Source: Phymorhynchus buccinoides (taxonomy: Eukaryota > Mollusca > Gastropoda > Neogastropoda > Raphitomidae). Taken from it: 64,000 nucleotides of DNA. The first letter of the stretch is position 1, and each line of letters starts with the position of its first letter. The stretch is taken from contig CM065704.1 in NCBI GenBank assembly GCA_017654935.2, positions 26,483,967 to 26,547,966 of the forward strand. Direction: 5' to 3'. Shown piece by piece: positions 40,701 to 49,700 of the stretch. Below the pieces are notes generated by a model. That model was not told the DNA's origin, ran no database searches, and was given only the letters and a program-made list of their open reading frames with translations. Both the position numbers and the translations under genes were made by a program.

Positions 40701-43700
40701 TAAGTACCCTGCGGTCAACTAAAGAATGAAGGGAGATCACCACTGATTGCCCTTTCTTTAAGAAAAAAGAAAGAAAAAAACGGCCATAACTTGTTGCCTT
40801 GCAATAAGTACCCTGCGGTCAACTAAAGAATGAAGGGAGATCACCACTGATTGCCCTTTCTTTAAGAAAAAAGAAAGAAAAAAACGGCCATAACTTGTTG
40901 CCTTGCAATAAGTACCCTGCGGTCAACTAAAGAATGAAGGGAGATCACCACTGATTGCCCTTTCTTTAAGAAAAAAGAAAGAAAAAAACGGCCATAACTT
41001 GTTGCCTTGCAATAAGTACCCTGCGGTCAACTAAAGAATGAAGGGAGATCACCACTGATTGCCCTTTCTTTAAGAAAAAAGAAAGAAAAAAACGGCCATA
41101 ACTTGTTGCCTTGCAATAAGTACCCTGCGGTCAACTAAAGAATGAAGGGAGATCACCACTGATTGCCCTTTCTTTAAGAAAAAAGAAAGAAAAAAACGGC
41201 CATAACTTGTTGCCTTGCAATAAGTACCCTGCGGTCAACTAAAGAATGAAGGGAGATCACCACTGATTGCCCTTTCTTTAAGAAAAAAGAAAGAAAAAAA
41301 CGGCCATAACTTGTTGCCTTGCAATAAGTACCCTGCGGTCAACTAAAGAATGAAGGGAGATCACCACTGATTGCCCTTTCTTTAAGAAAAAAGAAAGAAA
41401 AAAACGGCCATAACTTGTTGCCTTGCAATAAGTACCCTGCGGTCAACTAAAGAATGAAGGGAGATCACCACTGATTGCCCTTTCTTTAAGAAAAAAGAAA
41501 GAAAAAAACGGCCATAACTTGTTGCCTTGCAATAAGTACCCTGCGGTCAACTAAAGAATGAAGGGAGATCACCACTGATTGCCCTTTCTTTAAGAAAAAA
41601 GAAAGAAAAAAACGGCCATAACTTGTTGCCTTGCAATAAGTACCCTGCGGTCAACTAAAGAATGAAGGGAGATCACCACTGATTGCCCTTTCTTTAAGAA
41701 AAAAGAAAGAAAAAAACGGCCATAACTTGTTGCCTTGCAATAAGTACCCTGCGGTCAACTAAAGAATGAAGGGAGATCACCACTGATTGCCCTTTCTTTA
41801 AGAAAAAAGAAAGAAAAAAACGGCCATAACTTGTTGCCTTGCAATAAGTACCCTGCGGTCAACTAAAGAATGAAGGGAGATCACCACTGATTGCCCTTTC
41901 TTTAAGAAAAAAGAAAGAAAAAAACGGCCATAACTTGTTGCCTTGCAATAAGTACCCTGCGGTCAACTAAAGAATGAAGGGAGATCACCACTGATTGCCC
42001 TTTCTTTAAGAAAAAAGAAAGAAAAAAACGGCCATAACTTGTTGCCTTGCAATAAGTACCCTGCGGTCAACTAAAGAATGAAGGGAGATCACCACTGATT
42101 GCCCTTTCTTTAAGAAAAAAGAAAGAAAAAAACGGCCATAACTTGTTGCCTTGCAATAAGTACCCTGCGGTCAACTAAAGAATGAAGGGAGATCACCACT
42201 GATTGCCCTTTCTTTAAGAAAAAAGAAAGAAAAAAACGGCCATAACTTGTTGCCTTGCAATAAGTACCCTGCGGTCAACTAAAGAATGAAGGGAGATCAC
42301 CACTGATTGCCCTTTCTTTAAGAAAAAAGAAAGAAAAAAACGGCCATAACTTGTTGCCTTGCAATAAGTACCCTGCGGTCAACTAAAGAATGAAGGGAGA
42401 TCACCACTGATTGCCCTTTCTTTAAGAAAAAAGAAAGAAAAAAACGGCCATAACTTGTTGCCTTGCAATAAGTACCCTGCAGTCAACTAAAGAATGAAGG
42501 GAGATCACCACTGATTGCCCTTTCTTTAAGAAAAAAGAAAGAAAAAAACGGCCATAACTTGTTGCCTTGCAATAAGTACCCTGCGGTCAACTAAAGAATG
42601 AAGGGAGATCACCACTGATTGCCCTTTCTTTAAGAAAAAAGAAAGAAAAAAACGGCCATAACTTGTTGCCTTGCAATAAGTACCCTGCGGTCAACTAAAG
42701 AATGAAGGGAGATCACCACTGATTGCCCTTTCTTTAAGAAAAAAGAAAGAAAAAAACGGCCATAACTTGTTGCCTTGCAATAAGTACCCTGCAGTCAACT
42801 AAAGAATGAAGGGAGATCACCACTGATTGCCCTTTCTTTAAGAAAAAAGAAAGAAAAAAACGGCCATAACTTGTTGCCTTGCAATAAGTACCCTGCGGTC
42901 AACTAAAGAATGAAGGGAGATCACCACTGATTGCCCTTTCTTTAATACAATTTTTTTTTTAAAAGGGCCATAACTTGTATAGTTCCAAAGGGACTCTGGT
43001 GTGAGAGTACCCTCCCTTACTGGAGGATATAAAGCACTGCCTATGACCTTTGAGATTCAGTTTTGTCGGCTAATCTGACTAAAATACAAACATTACTTTA
43101 AAAACAAAATTTTGGGTGGTTTTGCCCTATTCCTTCAATCACTGAGTTACTTTCTCTTGTGTGAAAAATATTTTAGAATCATATTTTAATCACAGTGAGT
43201 TTTTGTCTATTTCCACATAATTTGTTTGATACTATGACCGTTTCCATACTCTTCATCATTAATAATAAATATTATAAGAATAATAGAAAAGATAGCTTTT
43301 GATTTATATCCTCTTCAACTCAGTTCGATTATCCTTTAGAAGCATTATCTCCATCTTACTCTTACCACAATTTGATGAAGAATATTCCTTTCTTGTTCTT
43401 TCATACTTCAATAAGTATTTAGACATTATTTTCATAACTGAAATCAAACCATTTCATCTGAAAATAATGTGATTTTGCAGCATTTAACTCCTTGACTGCC
43501 ACATAACGTATCAAGCATGGGCTTGATAACATCACCAAGTCATCAGATGAAGGGAAATATTTCTGAGGTGCAGTTTTCTGCTTTAGAAGAATAAAGTGGC
43601 ATGTGCGCATCAAGCTGCTACAATACTCTCTGTCTGTGTGTGCATTTGTGTGTGTGTGCACTTGCATATGTGTGTGTGTGTGTGCGCATGCATAACACTG

Positions 43701-46700
43701 TCAACAGTGTCCATGGTTGAGCATGTGAATTTCACACAGCACCGCTAGAAAATAAATAACGCTATTTTGAGAAGACAAAAGTTTATAAGTTAACCCCCAA
43801 ATTATAAATCAGCAAACACCACATCACAACTAAACCTCATTTTTTCCTTAAAAAGGTTTGTTTTCTTTCTCTCTTTTAGCTTTACGCTCTACAATAGAGG
43901 TTTACAGAAGAATATGTACATGCATTCCAATTAAACATGAATCTAAAATCAATTCTAAATTAAACTAAACTATGTACATCTATCTGGATACTTAACATCA
44001 AATTTAAAGCAAACACATTATTGTTATATCATGCACATTACGTGCACATGGTACAGATTGAATTGCAAAGAAAAGACGACCTCATGCAATCAAATAAATA
44101 ACAATTATTATGATACACAACTTCCATTCCAAAGTGCAAACACGCATGCAAAAAAGGGGTGATAAAACTCTGATCCAACAAACCATTCCTGAACCATTCA
44201 AATCCAATATTAGTACACTGGAACCTCCCTATTAAGACCTTCCCAATTAACTTGTAAAAAAAACCCTCTAAAATGTGACCCCAAAATGTTCTAGCCCACC
44301 CCACCCCACCCTTCATATCCAGACTAATGAGTACCCACCTCCCTATTATATATATTTATAGTATTAAGACTCCTCCCTATTAAAACGCGTCGAGATCACC
44401 AGAAAGACAGCCTTTACAAGGATCGGAACACTCACTTTGCTCTGGTTTCCTTTAAATTAAACCGTCAAAACGGCGATTCCTCCTTGGCGGAGATAGTAGC
44501 TATTTTGGATGTGGTGGGTGGATACCAATCCCATTGTGGTTGAAGCTTTTTCTTTTTTTGTAGTGCATTACCAAAAAAAAGGAGCTATTTCCTTTGATGT
44601 GAGCGAAACTCTTTTAGATAATCTAAAACTCTAAAACTGTACAAAATTCAAAATAAATAAATAAAAACGCGTGTATTGCGAACATTTTGTGCAAACAGTT
44701 TGGTCTAAACTCAGGTGGACATTAAAAAGGAGACAGCATACGCCTTCTCTTTCAGAGAAAGAATTTAAATTCCAGCACCTCCGCCAAGGAGAAATCGTCG
44801 ATTTGACGGTTTGATTTCCAGGAAACCAGAGCAAAGTGAGTGTTGTGATCTCTGTAAAGGGTGTTTTCCTGGTGATCTTGATGTGTTTCTTACACAGTTA
44901 CAGAAACTCATCCGTCAGGGTGGCCCTCTAAGACATTTTGGGGCTGATTTATTTTATTTTTACTCTTATTAACCCCTTCACTGCCCCATGGTAGATATTT
45001 CCGTCATTACTTCTTGTAGGACTGTCCCACTGAAAGCCTCCATACAGGGATGCATCATTGAATTCATATCTTTAACCCCTTCACTGCCCCATGATGGATA
45101 TTTCCGTCATTACTTCTTGTAGAACTGTCCCACTGAAAGCCTCCATACAGGGACGTACCGTTGAATTCATATCTTTAACCCCTTCACTGCCCCATGGTAG
45201 ATATTTCCGTCATTACTTCTTGTAGGACTGTCCCACTGAAAGCCTCCATACAGGGATGCACCATTGAATTCATATCTTTAACCCCTTCACTGCCCCATGG
45301 TAGATATTTCCGTCATTATTTCTTGTAGGACTGTCCCACTGAAAGCCTCCATACAGGGATGCACCATTGAATTCATATCTTTAATACTTTTGAATGGTTA
45401 GGGTGTTCATTTATCGTTAAAACTAGCACAGACTAGGCAAATTTTAATTATTCAACTGTTAGATTTTCTTTAATTGATTTTATAAGTACCCCCTCTATGA
45501 TTTCAAAATGGCTGTGGCAGTTAATACCGTATTTTACATACTATAAGGCAATACTTTTTTCCTAGACTGACCCCTGCACCTTTAAATAATGTGACTGATA
45601 ATATAGTAAGAAACTATATTATAATAACAAAATCTGAATTTTGTTTAAAATTGGGGGGTGCGCCTTTTTTCCCTAGACTGAGACCCCTGCGCCTTATAAT
45701 GTGACTGATAACATAGTAAGAAACTATAATAATAAAATCTGAATTTTGTTTAAAATTGGCCTTATAGTCATAGTTATAATCATTTTTTACGGCCTTGAAG
45801 TCCGTAAAGTACGGTAACATAAATAATAGGGAGGTTCCGCTGTACAAAGTTGCAAGCCACATGCAACCAATTACCACATCCTACGTTTGATGTGTGAACC
45901 CACTCACCCTAGACAAGACAAGCTTATCGGAGGGGTCCTTCACTTCAACATGCACGCCGATCCCTGGCGAGACGGGCATGTAATCGTCGGCATTCTTATC
46001 AAACGCTTGAACTTTATAGCTCCCTGAAAGCAGGCAACATCATCCGTCACTGAGCGTGATGTTGGAACGCAAACACTCGGCCGATACCTCATTGGCGCCA
46101 TAGCCTCTCCAATCTCTGTTGTTGTCAAAAGCTTCTCGCAGTCTTTCACATTAGTTAGATGATTTCGGAGGCTGATGCCATTTTGTTTTCTCAATAATTT
46201 TTATAATTAAAATCGATTCCAGCCCCCCCCCCCAAAAAAGAAAATTGAAAAAAAAACAAAAAACAATGATACTCTCCTTTTTGCAAAAGTGAGGGGGGGA
46301 AATCAAAGTGCGTGGTTTAAAGAAGTACAACAGCATCATCTTGATTCTTACAACAGCACAATTTACGAACTTCGGCCAAACTTGATGAAGCAATTGCCTG
46401 CCCGAATGCTGAGCCATCATGAAATTTTCACTGAATTATATACTGGCAAACCATTTACGATTCAATATTTAATGTGGGGTTTTTTTGGTGCCTGATTGTG
46501 CAAAAGTAATTTTAATTATGCTGAATATATTAAAAAAAGAGTATTCAAGTTTTTCTCTTTAAAATGCTAAAAACAATTTTTTGTAGTTATTAAATATCAA
46601 TTTACAAAAGGCACGAGCCTCTCTCTTTCTCATCTACTGCCAATGTGAAACACTGCAAAGGCTGATAATAGAAACGAAATACTACTCTTCTGAACCAACA

Positions 46701-49700
46701 GAGAGCCACCATGATCTTCTGATTTGGAACAGTCATCCAACTTCAGCGGAGAACTGCCTTCACATTGCAAACCTCATCACTGACACTGTCAAAGCAACAT
46801 GAGTACAAAAAGTCACTGTGAAGGGAAACCACTGTGGGAAGAAACAACCCGCAACCAGAAGCTCCAGTACAGTACCCTGTTGTTAGCCCACATGCAAAAT
46901 ATTTATAAAAAAACAAATATTGTTAATTATCTGCAACATGCAGAGAAGCAATGAAACAAGCAAGTCATATAAGACCGTATGCAAAAGGAAAAAAAGTGCA
47001 TATAATATATATATATATACAATCATCAATCAACAATATCAAACATGCTGGGAATGGGATTATATGGGATCATTATAACATTGCGAGCTCAATTCTCTAT
47101 CTTCACTTAATTTGGGATATGCACATACCGTAATTATTCAGTAATTCAGAAAGAAAATAGATTTGCCTAAGTTAAAAACAAAGTCAAAACATAAAATTCT
47201 AAGCGTGACTCAATATGAATGATTGAAAGTAGACTGATTTGTTACTAATTAAAAAGACTTTTTTTTCTCATTTTTGCTGTGGATAATTTGCATGGATAAT
47301 TAACTACACTTTTCTTGATTCAGGAAAATGAAGTATTCAACTTTATATGAACTCATGCAATGTATTTTGCTATTTAGAAGAAACAAAAGCAGAATGATAA
47401 ATTGATGTTCTGAATCATGTGAATGACCGACGTGTTTTCATAAATTCTAAACAATGCAGGCGAGTGTGCCCCCAAATGCTGAAGAAATAATGCTTTACGC
47501 CCTCTTCGGCCTTTCGGCCATGTGGGGCATTGATTGAGGGATGTAAAAAAAATAATAAAAAAAATAAAAAATGCTGCCACTACAAATGCTGCCACTACAT
47601 TTTTATTATATTCCTTTCAAAATTAACCTTAGTTTTACACTGAAACTGGTTTCAGGTAAAGATGAAATAAAAAATGTTCACACATGAAAACAGTATCTGG
47701 CACATGAGCAGCGTCACCAGAAGATTGGACACACAAACAAATCTGGTGCATGTGCTGATGGTCGAAATGCCTGTCTGCCTGCAGATTTAATACGGCAGTT
47801 GGGCTTAGAAAATTCTGTGCTGAACATGCATTTATTTTTATTTACCTCAATAACATTTTATTCCTGGTTCAGCTCAGGTGCTTAAAGTTTTAAAACACAC
47901 TACAAAAGAAAAATAACCAACAACAAATGTGTATGTTTTATTAGTTTAACCCTTTCACCGCCAGCCATATTTCAGCAAAACATTTCCATTAAATTTACCT
48001 GGGTAGAGAACAAAAACTATCTGCATTATGGGGGATTCTTCTGTTACATATATAAAATAAGGTCTATCCTTACTTCCCAAAACTAGGAGAATAGGGTCTT
48101 TGGATAATAGACCCCAATTTGATGCCTTTTAGTGACATGGGTGTTAAATCACTGTGGTGCTAAAATGCGACTTTGGCGGTGAAAGGGTTAAATAGAACTT
48201 AGAAGATAAAATGCCCCCATAAAAGACTGAAGCATGCAAAAAGCAAATTCCAACCTGTGGAGTTAAAAAAATACACCAAAAAACCCACAGACCATAAACA
48301 TGCAAGAAAATGTTTAACCACTTTGTACATATGATGGCAAATAGAAATACCAGTTGCATGCATGGTGCAAAAAAGGATTCAGGTGGTTACAAAAGTGGGT
48401 TGTCAACAACATTTCAATCACATCAACTCCAAGGCATGCCCAGAGAGGTAGCTATACAGTAAGCTGTAACAGCCTTCGTGAAGACGTGCAAGGAGTTTGG
48501 GTCCTTACCCTGGACAGCACCACCTTGTCATCGGTGTCCCTAACCTCCACATGCATGCCCAGACCATGCATGGTGGGCACAAAATCGTTAATGCTCTTAT
48601 CAAACATCTCCACTTTGTAGTTCCCTGAAAACAAAGTGAAGAGGTGGGCACAAAATCGTTAATGCTCTTATCAAACATCTCCACTTTGTAGTTCCCTGAA
48701 AACAAAGTGAAGAGGTGGGCATAAAATCGTTAATGCTCTTATCAAACATCTCCACTTTGTAGTTCCCTGAAAACAAAGTGAAGAGGTGGGCACAAAATCG
48801 TTAATATTCTTATCAAACATCTCCACATTGTAGAAACTTTCCCTGAAAACAATTGAAGAAGTGGGCACAAAATCGTTAATATTCCTATTAAACATCTCAA
48901 CTTGGTAGCTCCCTGAAAACAAACTGAAGACAGGGGGAAAAAAAGTGAATATCCCTGTGTTCTAATTGCCTAAAAACAAAACCATGTAAAACAGTACTAA
49001 AAGGGTCTTGAATGTCGTTTGATTTCCTGAAACTGAAAGCACAACCAAGCACAACCATAAAAAAAAAGGGGAAATCAGTTTTACTGCATCAGTGCTTGAC
49101 AACAAACACACTGAAATTCCCTGAAAACACGCATGAAAAGCGATTTTTCCAACATGATTGTTTGAAATTGAAAACAAAAGCACCTTTAAAATGAAATCTC
49201 TTTTTCAAATGCCTGAAAAGACAAGGTTCAGTGGCTGAAAACAGAACCAGAACAAAAGTGAACATTCGTCATCTGGCTTAGCTACACCAGAACCATTGTC
49301 AGTTGCCTGAAAACAAAAAATGATAAGTCTGGACAGAAAAACCCCCCAACATAAATCAAACAATATAAAATTCCTATTTCAGGACTGAGAAGGGGAGAAC
49401 TAAGGCCAGTAAAGGGAACTGCCGGCAGTTACTACTTTTCACATATGCAGCCAGGGTTTTTTCTTAGCACCGGTCATCAGTAAACATTTTGAAATGACCT
49501 ATTGTTTTTGCAGGCAAGAGTCATAATTATGACTTATTATTACGTTTACTTCGTAGTTTGTGTTTAGCAAATTTAATGATTTTCATCAAATGTGTGCGCT
49601 ACAACTGATTCCATACTACCATAGTGATCAGATTGACTTAGGTGAAACAATAGTCTGTACAAATAATTTATCATTGGGAAAATTTGTCATGGGAAAATTC

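Larger units (their letters stand above)
44213..45844. mobile_element. Composite TA-flanked element containing three other repeats
   Basis: Outer ends TACACTGGAACCTCCCTATT with AAGACC and, inverted, AATAGGGAGGTTCCGCTGTA. Repeated CTATTAA.AC.TCCCTATTAA motifs follow the left end. Inside lie a palindromic family D MITE (44388-44935), a 103-bp tandem array (44969-45384) and a GGACTATAAG-type MITE (about 45528-45818). Confidence 0.7.

Noticed and set aside
40281..42984. CRISPR or tRNA-array interpretation of the 104-bp repeats
   Set aside because: No spacers and no tRNA fold; all 104 bp are constant.
46289..46495. 68-codon + frame between the two exon 2 copies
   Set aside because: Begins in an AT-rich/poly-G region; no recognisable domain, splice partner or repeat match.
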